Assembly: GCA_947486785.1 (NCBI GenBank)
Contig: CANKUU010000014.1
Span: 47,872 to 111,871, forward strand
Reading direction: 5' to 3'
Origin: an uncultured Flavobacteriaceae bacterium
GTDB lineage: Bacteria > Bacteroidota > Bacteroidia > Flavobacteriales > Flavobacteriaceae
Length of the DNA: 64,000 nucleotides
This document shows positions 48,042 to 56,204 of the stretch, in pieces; positions within the stretch are counted from its first letter, which is position 1; each line of letters starts with the position of its first letter. The notes under the pieces were generated by a model. That model had not been told where the DNA came from, made no database searches, and saw only the letters and a list, made by a program, of their open reading frames with translations. Made by a program: the position numbers and the translations under genes.

Positions 48042-49034
48042 ATGCCGAAAATAGGAGACATAGAACTACCTGATTTTCCTCTATTATTAGCGCCTATGGA
48101 AGATGTAAGCGATCCTCCATTTAGAGCTTTATGTAAAGAGCAAGGTGCCGATGTGGTTTATACAGAATTTATTTCGTCGGAAGGTCTTATACGAGACGCT
48201 GCAAAAAGCGTCATGAAGCTAGATATTTATGAGAAGGAGCGCCCTGTGGGTATTCAGATATTTGGTGCAAATTTAGAGTCAATGCTGCAGTCTGTGGATA
48301 TTGTAGAGAAATCTAATCCAGATATTATTGATATCAATTTTGGCTGCCCTGTAAAAAAAGTGGTTAGTAAAGGCGCAGGTGCGGGTATTTTAAAAGATAT
48401 CGACTTAATGGTTTCGTTAACCAAAGCCATGGTTAAAAGAACAAAACTACCTATAACGGTGAAAACGAGACTTGGATGGGATGAAAGTTCGATAATGATT
48501 GTTGAAGTTGCCGAGCGTTTACAAGACGTAGGTTGCAAGGCTATTGCTATTCATGGTCGAACCAGGGCACAAATGTATAAAGGTGATGCAGATTGGAAAC
48601 CGATTGCAGAGGTAAAAAATAACCCTAGAATGCATATTCCTGTTTTCGGAAATGGAGACGTAAATAGCCCAGAGGCAGCAATGCGAATGCGAGACGAGTA
48701 TGGCTTAGATGGTGCAATGATAGGTCGTGCAAGTATTGGAAACCCTTGGTTTTTTAATCAAGTAAAACACTATTTTAAAACGGGCCAATATGCCGCTGCA
48801 CCAACTATGATAGAGCGTGTAGCAGCTGCAAAACGACATTTGCAAATGGCTATTGACTGGAAGGGCGAAACTTTAGGAGTTTTTGAAACACGTAGGCATT
48901 ACACCAACTATTTTAAAGGTATTCCTGATTTTAAGCCTTATCGAATGAAAATGGTAACTAGCGACGCTGCTGAAGATGTTTTTAATACTTTTGACGAGGT
49001 GTTAGAAAAATTTGGAAGCTATCAGTTTCAATAG
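48042..49034 (+). CDS. dusB: tRNA-dihydrouridine synthase (DusB type)
   Basis: This 330-residue FMN enzyme reduces uridine to dihydrouridine in the D loop of tRNA. Visible motifs are LLLAPMEDVSDPPFR at the N-terminus, the catalytic Cys in INFGCPVKKV (about residue 103), KTRLGWD, HGRTRAQMYKG and GNGDVNSPE, and GAMIGRASIGNPW, which binds FMN phosphate. Length and motifs match the bacterial DusB clade. It is a single gene with its own promoter. Confidence 0.93.
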   Translation: MPKIGDIELPDFPLLLAPMEDVSDPPFRALCKEQGADVVYTEFISSEGLIRDAAKSVMKLDIYEKERPVGIQIFGANLESMLQSVDIVEKSNPDIIDINFGCPVKKVVSKGAGAGILKDIDLMVSLTKAMVKRTKLPITVKTRLGWDESSIMIVEVAERLQDVGCKAIAIHGRTRAQMYKGDADWKPIAEVKNNPRMHIPVFGNGDVNSPEAAMRMRDEYGLDGAMIGRASIGNPWFFNQVKHYFKTGQYAAAPTMIERVAAAKRHLQMAIDWKGETLGVFETRRHYTNYFKGIPDFKPYRMKMVTSDAAEDVFNTFDEVLEKFGSYQFQ

Positions 49035-49118
49035 TAGTCCAATTTAATTTTAGTTTCTTTTTTGTTGCAAATTACTAGCGCTAATAATAAGCCACTAATT
49101 TTAAATAGCTAAAAACGA

Positions 49119-50321
49119 TTACTTCTGTATTAGCTTTTTATTAATACGGCTACTCGCAATTTTTGAAGCAATAACACCCAACACCGTAATTGTTGCCAAA
49201 ACAATACAAATATTGCTAAAGTGCAGTTCTACGGGGTATTCAATAGTTCCTATTTTTACCCAGCCAATAAGCAATTGTGAGCCAATTAAAAGACAACCTA
49301 AGAGTACTCCAATAATACCACCTGTAGTTGTTACCAAAATACCTTGAACAAAATAAATACGTCGAAGTTCTTTAATTGTAACTCCTAAATTAAATAAGGT
49401 TTTAGAATTTTGTTGCTTATCTAATATCATCATAATAATGGCGCCCACCACATTAAAAAGTGCAATAATTAGCACTAGGGTAAAAATGAGGTAGGTAGCT
49501 AAATTTTCGGTATTCAACATTTTATAAAGCGAACTGTTAAGTTCTTCCCTAGTTTTTAGCACTATATTATTATCAAAAATAGCAGCAATTTGGGCTTTAA
49601 TTTCAGTGATGTTTGTGGTTGATTTAATCTTAAAATTAATACCTGATATTTGCCTATTATCTTTTTCTAGTAGCGCTTGTGCAAGTGGCAAGTTAACAAA
49701 TATGTATTTTTTGTCGAGACTTTCTTCTACTTGATATACACCACTAATTAGTAAAGGCAAGGTATTATAGCTGTTCGCTAAATTTTGTTGTGAAAGTGAG
49801 CCTTTCCCAGGTTTTAAAGCTAGTATTTTTAAAGGGTTTTTGGTGTATCCTATACTTACGCTTAACGCATTTATAATTCCCAAGCCCGCAACACCTTCTT
49901 GATTATCAATATTCCACTTACCAAAGTAGATAGTACTATCTACAGCGATTGTTTTATTATAGCTATCATCAATACCCTTAATAAAAGCAATTTCATTTTT
50001 TTCTAAATGCTGTAAGAGTACTTTTTCTTCAATTTCTTTAGCGTATGAAGCGAGCCCATTTAGTTGAGATAGTTGTTGTTCTTGAGCCTCAGAAATAGTA
50101 AAAAATTTACCAGTAAGGGGTTGTGCTTTTAAATCAGGGTCAAAAACATTGGTAAAACCGAGACTAAAAGTTTTTAATCCTGCGAAACCAGAAAGTACTA
50201 TAAATAAAGCTGCAGAACCAATAACGATAACCAAAAAGGTGATAAAATTGATAATATTTACTGCATTTTGTGCGCTTTTAGAGCGCACATATCGCTTTGC
50301 TATGTAAAAGGAAAAATTCAA
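49119..50321 (-). CDS. LolE/FtsX-type ABC transporter permease
   Basis: This 400-residue inner-membrane protein has one N-terminal helix (about 20-45, IINFITFLVIVIGSAALFIVLSG), a periplasmic MacB-like domain of about 220 residues, and three C-terminal helices of FtsX type. The N-terminus FYIAKRYVRSKSAQNAVNIIN resembles lipoprotein-release permeases (LolC/LolE). The matching ATPase is not next to it. The start is 1 nt after the rbfA stop, so rbfA and this gene probably share a message. Confidence 0.85.
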   Translation of the reverse strand: MNFSFYIAKRYVRSKSAQNAVNIINFITFLVIVIGSAALFIVLSGFAGLKTFSLGFTNVFDPDLKAQPLTGKFFTISEAQEQQLSQLNGLASYAKEIEEKVLLQHLEKNEIAFIKGIDDSYNKTIAVDSTIYFGKWNIDNQEGVAGLGIINALSVSIGYTKNPLKILALKPGKGSLSQQNLANSYNTLPLLISGVYQVEESLDKKYIFVNLPLAQALLEKDNRQISGINFKIKSTTNITEIKAQIAAIFDNNIVLKTREELNSSLYKMLNTENLATYLIFTLVLIIALFNVVGAIIMMILDKQQNSKTLFNLGVTIKELRRIYFVQGILVTTTGGIIGVLLGCLLIGSQLLIGWVKIGTIEYPVELHFSNICIVLATITVLGVIASKIASSRINKKLIQK

Positions 50322-50322
50322 A

Positions 50323-50715
50323 TTACGATTTCTTTCTTTTTTCTAATAATTCAGGGTTTTTTACCGGGTTTTCTTCACCCTTTAAAGACTTTTCAATGTT
50401 TTCTATGTAGTCTAAAGAGTCATCTAAGAAAAACAGCAATTCTGGTACTCGCCGTAGTTGATTTCGAGTACGTTGCGATAATTCATGCTTTATTAGAGGT
50501 TGGTTCGATTTAATACCGTCTAATAGTTCGGCAGCATCTTTCACAGGAAAAATGCTAATATATACCTTTGCAATAGATAGGTCGGTAGTTACAGCAACTT
50601 TAGAAACAGAAATTAATGTTCCTTTTAAACCTCCATCAATAGCAGCACGCTGCAAAATATCAACGATATCTTTCTGTATGACCCCTGCAATCTTTTTTTG
50701 TCGTTGTGTTTCCAT
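50323..50715 (-). CDS. rbfA: ribosome-binding factor A
   Basis: This 130-residue KH-like protein helps mature the 16S rRNA 5' end in the 30S subunit. METQRQKKIAGVIQKDIVDIL, LSIAKVYISIFP, LSQRTRNQLRRVPELLFFLDDSLDY and the tail match RbfA. The open frame extends five codons to 50730, but the ATG at 50715 gives the standard N-terminus. It lies directly upstream of the LolE-like permease and is divergent from mce. Confidence 0.93.
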   Translation of the reverse strand: METQRQKKIAGVIQKDIVDILQRAAIDGGLKGTLISVSKVAVTTDLSIAKVYISIFPVKDAAELLDGIKSNQPLIKHELSQRTRNQLRRVPELLFFLDDSLDYIENIEKSLKGEENPVKNPELLEKRKKS

Positions 50716-50798
50716 AGGGCAAAAATACAAATGATTACTGTATATTGTTCGCCATTCACTATTTGTTCGTAAATCAACAACAGATTAAGCAAGTTATT

Positions 50799-51236
50799 AT
50801 GCAAAAAATTGAACATATTGGTATTGCGGTTAAAAATCTAGAAGTTTCAAATATACTTTTTGAGAAGCTGTTAGGCACTCCACATTATAAAATAGAGGAG
50901 GTACTTTCTGAGGGTGTTAAGACTTCGTTTTTTAAAACTGGCGTTAATAAAATAGAATTACTTGAGGCCAATTCTGAAGATAGTGCTATTGCTAAATTTA
51001 TTGAGAAGAAAGGCGAAGGTGTGCATCATATCGCCTTTTTAGTAGTCGATATTTACGCTGAAATAGCACGTTTAAAAAAGGAAGGTTTTGTGGTTTTAAA
51101 TGAAAAACCTAAAAAGGGGGCAGATAATAAATTAGTAGCTTTTGTACACCCAAAAACTGCAAATGGTGTTTTAATTGAACTGTGCCAAGAGCTACCCGAG
51201 AGCCAAATAAATGATGATGTACTAGAAAAGGAATAA
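50799..51236 (+). CDS. mce: methylmalonyl-CoA epimerase (VOC family)
   Basis: This 145-residue enzyme converts (S)- to (R)-methylmalonyl-CoA between propionyl-CoA carboxylase and methylmalonyl-CoA mutase. MQKIEHIGIAVKNLE carries the first metal His, HHIAFLVVDI a second, and GVLIELCQ the Glu ligand of the vicinal-oxygen-chelate fold. An in-frame ATG at 50745 would add 18 residues unlike the family, so the start is 50799. It is divergent from rbfA. Confidence 0.92.
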   Translation: MQKIEHIGIAVKNLEVSNILFEKLLGTPHYKIEEVLSEGVKTSFFKTGVNKIELLEANSEDSAIAKFIEKKGEGVHHIAFLVVDIYAEIARLKKEGFVVLNEKPKKGADNKLVAFVHPKTANGVLIELCQELPESQINDDVLEKE

Positions 51237-51275
51237 AAAAAGTAACTCAAGTATTTTGTTTGGGCAGATAAATGC

Positions 51276-51306
51276 TTGCAGTCTTTAAAAATAAGTGGTA
51301 ATATTG
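51276..51306 (+). promoter_or_regulatory. promoter of the CAU tRNA
   Basis: TTG (51276-51278), a 20-nt spacer and TAATATTG (51299-51306, one mismatch to TAnnTTTG) lie 13 nt before the mature 5' end. Confidence 0.45.
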
Positions 51307-51319
51307 CAGTCCAATTTTC

Positions 51320-51393
51320 GGTCCTATAGCTCAGCTGGTTAGAGCACCTGACTCATAATCAGGGGGTCCATGGTTCGAGCCCATGTGGGACCA
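51320..51393 (+). tRNA. tRNA with CAU anticodon (elongator Met, or Ile2)
   Basis: Acceptor arms GGTCCTA (51320-51326) and TGGGACC (51386-51392) pair (one G-U), with discriminator A. The anticodon stem CTGA/TCAG holds loop CTCATAA with anticodon CAT. The T loop is TTCGAGC. Because of lysidine modification, a CAU anticodon alone cannot separate Met from Ile2. CCA is not encoded. Confidence 0.93.
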
Positions 51394-51398
51394 CTTTT

Positions 51399-51437
51399 AA
51401 CTCCTTTAAGTCTTTGATTTAAAGGAGTTTATTTTTT
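51399..51437 (+). terminator. terminator after the CAU tRNA
   Basis: AACTCCTTTAA (51399-51409) and TTAAAGGAGTT (51419-51429) form a perfect 11-bp stem with a 9-nt loop, followed by a T-rich run. Confidence 0.8.
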
Positions 51438-51453
51438 AATATAGAACAAATAA

Positions 51454-51703
51454 AGGAGGCGAAAACGAATTTTATTTTTCGTAATCGTCATTTTTCTTTT
51501 AGGGTTTGTAAGCCAAGACTTATGAAATACTGCTGATTCACTATCAAAATGTTTATGAAAACAGTATTAATTCGTCTTCGGAAAAAGAAAATCTTTGTTT
51601 AGCGACTAAAAATGTAGTACTGTTAATTTCTTTGTTTTGCAAGAAAACAAACTTAAAACCAATTATAAACAGACTAATTTTTTTAAAAAGCATCAAGAAT
51701 TGA
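51454..51703 (+). pseudogene. possible frameshifted remnant of a small secreted protein
   Basis: Frame 51454-51525 encodes a signal-peptide-like stretch (RRRKRILFFVIVIFLLGFVSQ) and then stops. A second frame, open to 51703, continues from the same point (TYEILLIHYQNVYENS...). No ATG precedes the signal-like part; an ATT stands where a start would fit, about 13 nt after AAAGGAGG. A shift near 51515-51525 and a lost start codon would explain this. The family is not recognised. Confidence 0.3.
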
Positions 51704-52055
51704 AGATATAAAATACTAGATGCTGAAAGTAAATTACATCTAGATTAAACAAATTAATCAGTCATTTTAACAACGTATAAAGGTACTATAGGCCTTATGT
51801 GCATTGGCGTATCAAGTTCACGTCAAAAAATACTATGTGAATTTTCTAATTTATAGTCTTTCTAATCTCAATTTTAGTTTTTACTCTTGTAAATCATCAG
51901 TAACAATCTTTTAGAGTTTTTGTTAATAATACCCTTTTATGCTGACAGCAGTACAGAGGTAGTTCTACTAAAAAAAACATTTTTTCTACATACCCCATTA
52001 GGCGCTAAACTAATTACATTAAGGTAATGGTAAAAATAAGTTCAGGTCATACGTC
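51704..52055. other. 352-nt stretch without genes
   Basis: Between the possible remnant and the end of the minus-strand GH29 gene I see no coding sequence and no convincing terminator for the GH29 transcript. Confidence 0.5.
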
Positions 52056-54233
52056 TTATAGCGCAAGAAGTTTAAATTCTGCAACATGTGCCATTGCTTT
52101 TTTACGGGTGGCACTATTTACCTGAAACTTTATGGCTTTAGTGTTTATTTTACCTTTAAAATTTACTTTTCGCTCTATTGGGTTATTATCAATGTTTCCA
52201 AAATCTCCTGAATGAAGTTCTTTCCAATCACCCATAATGTTCCTATAATATAAGGTATAAGACTCAACCCTTCCTGGGCCATCTGAAGGGCCTTTTGGTG
52301 GTGTGTACGTAAAACCAGATAATTTAGTTTCTTCAGGAAGCTCAACGATAAAATAATTCTTAGTCTTTTTTGTTACGTTTAATTTAATTGTTGTGGCTAC
52401 ATTGTTGTCTGATATAAAGTTTGCATTTTCTACTTTTTTAATACGCCAATGTTTAGGGTTTATGCCAAAATCTTTATTCGTTTCAGCAAAAAAATCATCT
52501 TTTTCAGATTCAAATACTGCCCTAATTTTTCCACCTAAAGGTAATTCTAGTGGCTTTTTATATAATAGTGCCGTAGGTTTTGAAGGGTCGGTACCGTCTG
52601 TGGTGTATCTTACAGACTTTGAATTTTCTTCGATACTAATGGTGCCATCTAAATTTCTATTTATACGTGGCCCAGGAGTTATTTTAGGAGCATGGTATAA
52701 GCCTAACGTGGCTAAACTTGGATTTTTTCTACTATTCGTAATTCTAATACGTAATTTATTGGTTTTACTTTCAGGTATTTTTAAAAGTCTTTGTATGCCC
52801 ACCGTAGTGCCTTTTCCAACGGTTTTCCAAACATTATTTTTCCAAATATCTATTTCAAAGGTTTCAATACGTTGACCAAAATCTACGATATTTTCCTGTA
52901 GCTTTATTACATTAAAAGTTTGCATGCCATATAACTCAACTTCAATATCACCGGTGGTTGTATTCTCTGGAGCTAACCAACACGATCTTAAATCTTCATC
53001 AAATAGATAATTGGCAGCATACCCTCCGGGCTCAACGGCACTTGCTTTTGCCACCGCACCACTAGCATAATTACGTTTAAACATAGCCTTTAGGTATTTA
53101 CCAAATTGCTCTAGAAGCAAAACATCACTATCGGGTACCAATCCACGATTATCAGGTGAGATATTTACCAACAGATTACTGTTTTGACCTACGGTTTCAA
53201 AATACGAACTAACCATATAATCAAGTGAGCGCGAACGCTGCCCTGGCGCCCAAAACCATTCGTGTCGCGTCGGAAGACCTCCTCTAGCAGGTAGCCACGT
53301 TAGTTGCTTAAATTTCTTTAGCTCATTTATATTTCCTAGATTTTTTGCTTGTAAGGGTACCCCATTATCGTAGCCAGAGAAATCGGCTTCTTCTAGTGCC
53401 ACGCCCTGAACGCTCCATTCTGTAAAACGTCCTTTACCAGATTCATTACCAACCCAGCGAATATCTGGTCCAGCACCAGAAATAAGAGCTTGAGGCTGTA
53501 ATTTTCGAATTGTGTCATAGATTCTTGGCCAGTCAAAATCCATTTTTACGCCGCTTATTGCGGGGTCAATACCAGCACCATCAAACCAAACAAGATCTAC
53601 ATAACCATAATTAGTTAATAGTTCGGTAAGCTCATTTACCATAAGGTCGTTATAAGATAATTTGCCGTAAGGCTCTTGTTTATCCCATGGCGAATAATAT
53701 ATGCATACACCCATTCCTTCTGCTCGGCAGGCATCAAAAACCTCGCGAATAACATCACCTTTTCCATTTTTCCAAGGTGTATTTTTTACGCTTCTTTCTC
53801 TAAAACTACTCGGCCACAAACAAAAACCATCATGATGTTTGGCTACCATAATAACGGTTTTAATTCCAGCTTTTTTTAAAGTGGATACCCATTGCTTTGC
53901 GTCAAGTTTTGAAGGATTAAAAATGGATAAGTCTTCTGTTCCTGTACCCCATTGTCTGCCCGTAAAGGAGTTAAGATTGAAATGAATAAAACCTAGCATG
54001 CCTAATTGTTGCCAACGTAATTGTCTAGCAGATGGCCTTACTGTAGTTGCTAACTCAGTAATTTCTGCGGTTGAAATGTCCTCTGAAATCTTTACTGAAG
54101 TTCCATCATAATAAGAGTTCTTAATATATTCTTTATTAAAGGATTGCCCTTTCATAACATAAGCACAAAGCATTAAAATAACAAATGAGCCAAGGTGTTT
54201 AAGGCTGTGGTATTTATTTAAAAACATATACAT
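52056..54233 (-). CDS. GH29-family alpha-L-fucosidase with F5/8 type C domains
   Basis: The protein has 725 residues and a signal peptide ending VMKGQ. The GH29 core (about 60-385) shows the LGMLGFIHFN and VAKHHDGFCLWPS motifs, YYSPWDKQEPYG, and the nucleophile Asp in LVWFDGAG (about residue 216). A first F5/8 type C (CBM32-like) domain follows (about 390-515), then a chitobiase C-terminal-like sandwich (VRYTTDGTDPSKPT), then a second discoidin-like domain at the end. GH29 enzymes remove alpha-fucose from glycans, as in brown-algal or animal polysaccharides. Absence of a T9SS signal suggests a periplasmic enzyme. It is divergent from the PhyH gene. Confidence 0.9.
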   Translation of the reverse strand: MYMFLNKYHSLKHLGSFVILMLCAYVMKGQSFNKEYIKNSYYDGTSVKISEDISTAEITELATTVRPSARQLRWQQLGMLGFIHFNLNSFTGRQWGTGTEDLSIFNPSKLDAKQWVSTLKKAGIKTVIMVAKHHDGFCLWPSSFRERSVKNTPWKNGKGDVIREVFDACRAEGMGVCIYYSPWDKQEPYGKLSYNDLMVNELTELLTNYGYVDLVWFDGAGIDPAISGVKMDFDWPRIYDTIRKLQPQALISGAGPDIRWVGNESGKGRFTEWSVQGVALEEADFSGYDNGVPLQAKNLGNINELKKFKQLTWLPARGGLPTRHEWFWAPGQRSRSLDYMVSSYFETVGQNSNLLVNISPDNRGLVPDSDVLLLEQFGKYLKAMFKRNYASGAVAKASAVEPGGYAANYLFDEDLRSCWLAPENTTTGDIEVELYGMQTFNVIKLQENIVDFGQRIETFEIDIWKNNVWKTVGKGTTVGIQRLLKIPESKTNKLRIRITNSRKNPSLATLGLYHAPKITPGPRINRNLDGTISIEENSKSVRYTTDGTDPSKPTALLYKKPLELPLGGKIRAVFESEKDDFFAETNKDFGINPKHWRIKKVENANFISDNNVATTIKLNVTKKTKNYFIVELPEETKLSGFTYTPPKGPSDGPGRVESYTLYYRNIMGDWKELHSGDFGNIDNNPIERKVNFKGKINTKAIKFQVNSATRKKAMAHVAEFKLLAL

Positions 54234-54883
54234 GTACTGAGATTTTAGTTTATTTAATTTCGAAAATAGTTTATTTAGGTTGATGGTTCATGTTTAAAAT
54301 ATGGTGTGTTATTGTATCTGAACCAATCAACTATATTTATCATTATTCAGAATTTTGTAAAATTACACGGATAAAAAATCCTTAGAAACAAAAATACAAT
54401 TCATAAATGAAGTTCGATAGTTCAGAATTTATAATTTTGGTTCTAAGTAATGGTTTGGTAACCAATTACTTTAAATTGTTTTTAAGCCCACTAACTAACA
54501 GTTTTTAGCCGCAAATGGGTGTCAGGTCTTCATTATATGCGGTGTTTATAACAGATTTTTTTCTTGTTCTTATTTTTTAGAACAGCAATAGTTAACCCCT
54601 CAATTATTAAAGTAGCTATCAAATTTTAAAGAGTTGGCCTTTATTTAAATTAGAATTTCACAGACCATTTTTTCAGTTGGTTAATTTATTTTATGAATAA
54701 AGGTTACGAAGAGCTTTATGTGTTAATGCTGAATTTTTACTTAAAATTAATTATTCTTAGATCTATATAATCGCATATTTAGTACTTTTATATCCTAATT
54801 AGTATTGACTAGTATGCATTTAAGTTAAGTAGTCTATTTTTTGTGAAGTATTTGCTTAGCATACCTTAAACACTATCTATTAT
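54234..54883. other. 650-nt divergent intergenic region between GH29 and PhyH genes
   Basis: No gene is visible. It contains one long imperfect inverted repeat (54445-54471). No clear promoter matching TAnnTTTG was found for either gene. Confidence 0.55.
54445..54471. promoter_or_regulatory. inverted repeat in the GH29/PhyH divergent region
   Basis: AAGTAAT-GGTT (54445-54455) and AACC-A-ATTACTT (54460-54471) pair over 11 bp with one bulged A and a 4-nt loop. It could be an operator shared by both genes. Confidence 0.35.
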
Positions 54884-55615
54884 ATGGTTGTATTAACAGA
54901 AAAACAACGTACATTTTTTAAAGAAGAGGGTTACTTAGTTTTAGAGTCTATTTTAAATAAAGAAGAGCTCAAGTATTATAGTAATTTGTATGACTCGTTT
55001 TTAACGAATAAGATTGATGCTTCTAAGTATCGCTCAGATCTTTCTGGTGCAGTTGGCCAAAAAAATGAAAAAATTACTCAAATTATGCTACCTAGTAAAC
55101 TGGTTCCAGAGGTACTAGAAAAAGCGCTTCATATGAAAACTTTAAAAGTTGCACAAGAGTTGTTAGGTGATGATATTGAGTTAGATTTTGATATGCTGAT
55201 AAACAAAGCACCTAATACCAATACCATAACACCATGGCATCAAGATGCCGCATATTGGATTGATATGCCAGACAAAAGAGCTGTTAGTTGTTGGACGGCT
55301 ATTGATCGTGCTTATAAAGAAAACGGATGTATGTGGTATACGCCAAAATCGCACTTATTAGAGGTTCTTCCACATGTTCAAACTGGTACTAAAGGAGCGC
55401 TCAAATGCGAAGGGTCTGAAGCGAACTCAGTATGCATAGAATTAGAGCCTGGTTCATGTGTATTTCACCACGGCGGCGCCCTACATTATAGCAGAGGTAA
55501 CGCTACAAATGATAACCGACGGGCCTTTATAACCAATTTTAGACCAAAAGAGATGATCGCACTAGAACGTGCTAAAGGTATTGATCATTCGGGAGAAAGA
55601 GAAGTACGGTTGTAG
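54884..55615 (+). CDS. phytanoyl-CoA dioxygenase (PhyH)-family protein
   Basis: This 243-residue cytosolic protein has the Fe(II)/2-oxoglutarate site of the PhyH family: HQDAAYW (His-x-Asp, about residue 119) and a distal His followed by an Arg in LHYSRGNATNDNRRAF (about 201-211). Family members hydroxylate a range of small molecules, and the substrate here is unknown. Its position beside GH29 and a laminarin-type PUL hints at a role in sugar or cofactor metabolism, but this is only association. The C-terminus ends shortly after the last strand. Confidence 0.88.
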   Translation: MVVLTEKQRTFFKEEGYLVLESILNKEELKYYSNLYDSFLTNKIDASKYRSDLSGAVGQKNEKITQIMLPSKLVPEVLEKALHMKTLKVAQELLGDDIELDFDMLINKAPNTNTITPWHQDAAYWIDMPDKRAVSCWTAIDRAYKENGCMWYTPKSHLLEVLPHVQTGTKGALKCEGSEANSVCIELEPGSCVFHHGGALHYSRGNATNDNRRAFITNFRPKEMIALERAKGIDHSGEREVRL

Positions 55616-55893
55616 TTCATCGGTTTAATTTTTACTAAATTTTATTCCATTATTATCAACGGTCAAGGTTTATGAATTTACTATGTAGTTCGGCTAAACT
55701 AAGGAGAGATAGTAGTTGTCGGATTATTTAATTAGTAATTTCAAAAGCGGGTGGTAGTTTATTTTTTGTACTAATAAAGTGGTAAAAATAATATTTCACC
55801 TCTATAATGGGCAAGGTGATATAAGGGTATACAACAGAGTTTAAAATAGTTTGCTTAAGGTATTAAATGTCTTAGGGGTCAGATTAATTAATA

Positions 55894-55905
55894 CTGATTA
55901 ATCAG
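55894..55905. promoter_or_regulatory. 12-bp palindrome CTGATTAATCAG upstream of SusC
   Basis: Perfect palindrome about 300 nt upstream of SusC; GATTAAT also occurs just before it (55882-55888). A single 12-bp palindrome is weak evidence on its own. Confidence 0.25.
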
Positions 55906-55997
55906 CTATTGTCATAAGTTGAATTATTTTAAAGAGGCATTATTCGTATTTATTTTGCTATTATACCACTTTTAAAATAAACACAACCTCTAGAATC

Positions 55998-56018
55998 ACC
56001 TCAACATTACCTCAACAT
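55998..56018 (+). promoter_or_regulatory. direct repeat ACCTCAACAT, 11-bp period
   Basis: ACCTCAACAT occurs at 55998-56007 and 56009-56018. One helical turn of spacing suits a regulator binding as a tandem dimer, about 190 nt before SusC. Confidence 0.4.
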
Positions 56019-56141
56019 ATTGCTTTTTTTATTCTGTTCAAAAAATATTATCGCAATAAGTAAAAATTGCTTAAAATACATATTTTAAAGAGGTTACAAG
56101 CTTTTCTAATTTTAGAATCACTATCTTATTAGTTTTTGTAT

Positions 56142-56157
56142 AGGTAAATTTTTACCT
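56142..56157. promoter_or_regulatory. AGGTAAA-TT-TTTACCT palindrome overlapping the likely SusC promoter
   Basis: Exact 7-2-7 palindrome 48 nt before the SusC ATG. It contains TAAATTTT (56145-56152), one mismatch from TAnnTTTG, so a bound protein could cover the promoter core. Confidence 0.5.
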
Positions 56158-56204
56158 GATGGAATATGATTTTCTATCTTAGAGGATCTTAAAAATAGTT
56201 TGAA

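Larger units (their letters stand above)
55616..56204. other. 589-nt leader region of the laminarin-type PUL
   Basis: No gene is visible. It contains a 12-bp palindrome, a direct repeat with 11-bp period and a 7-2-7 palindrome that overlaps a possible promoter core, listed separately. A PUL regulator gene is absent from the window. Confidence 0.6.
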
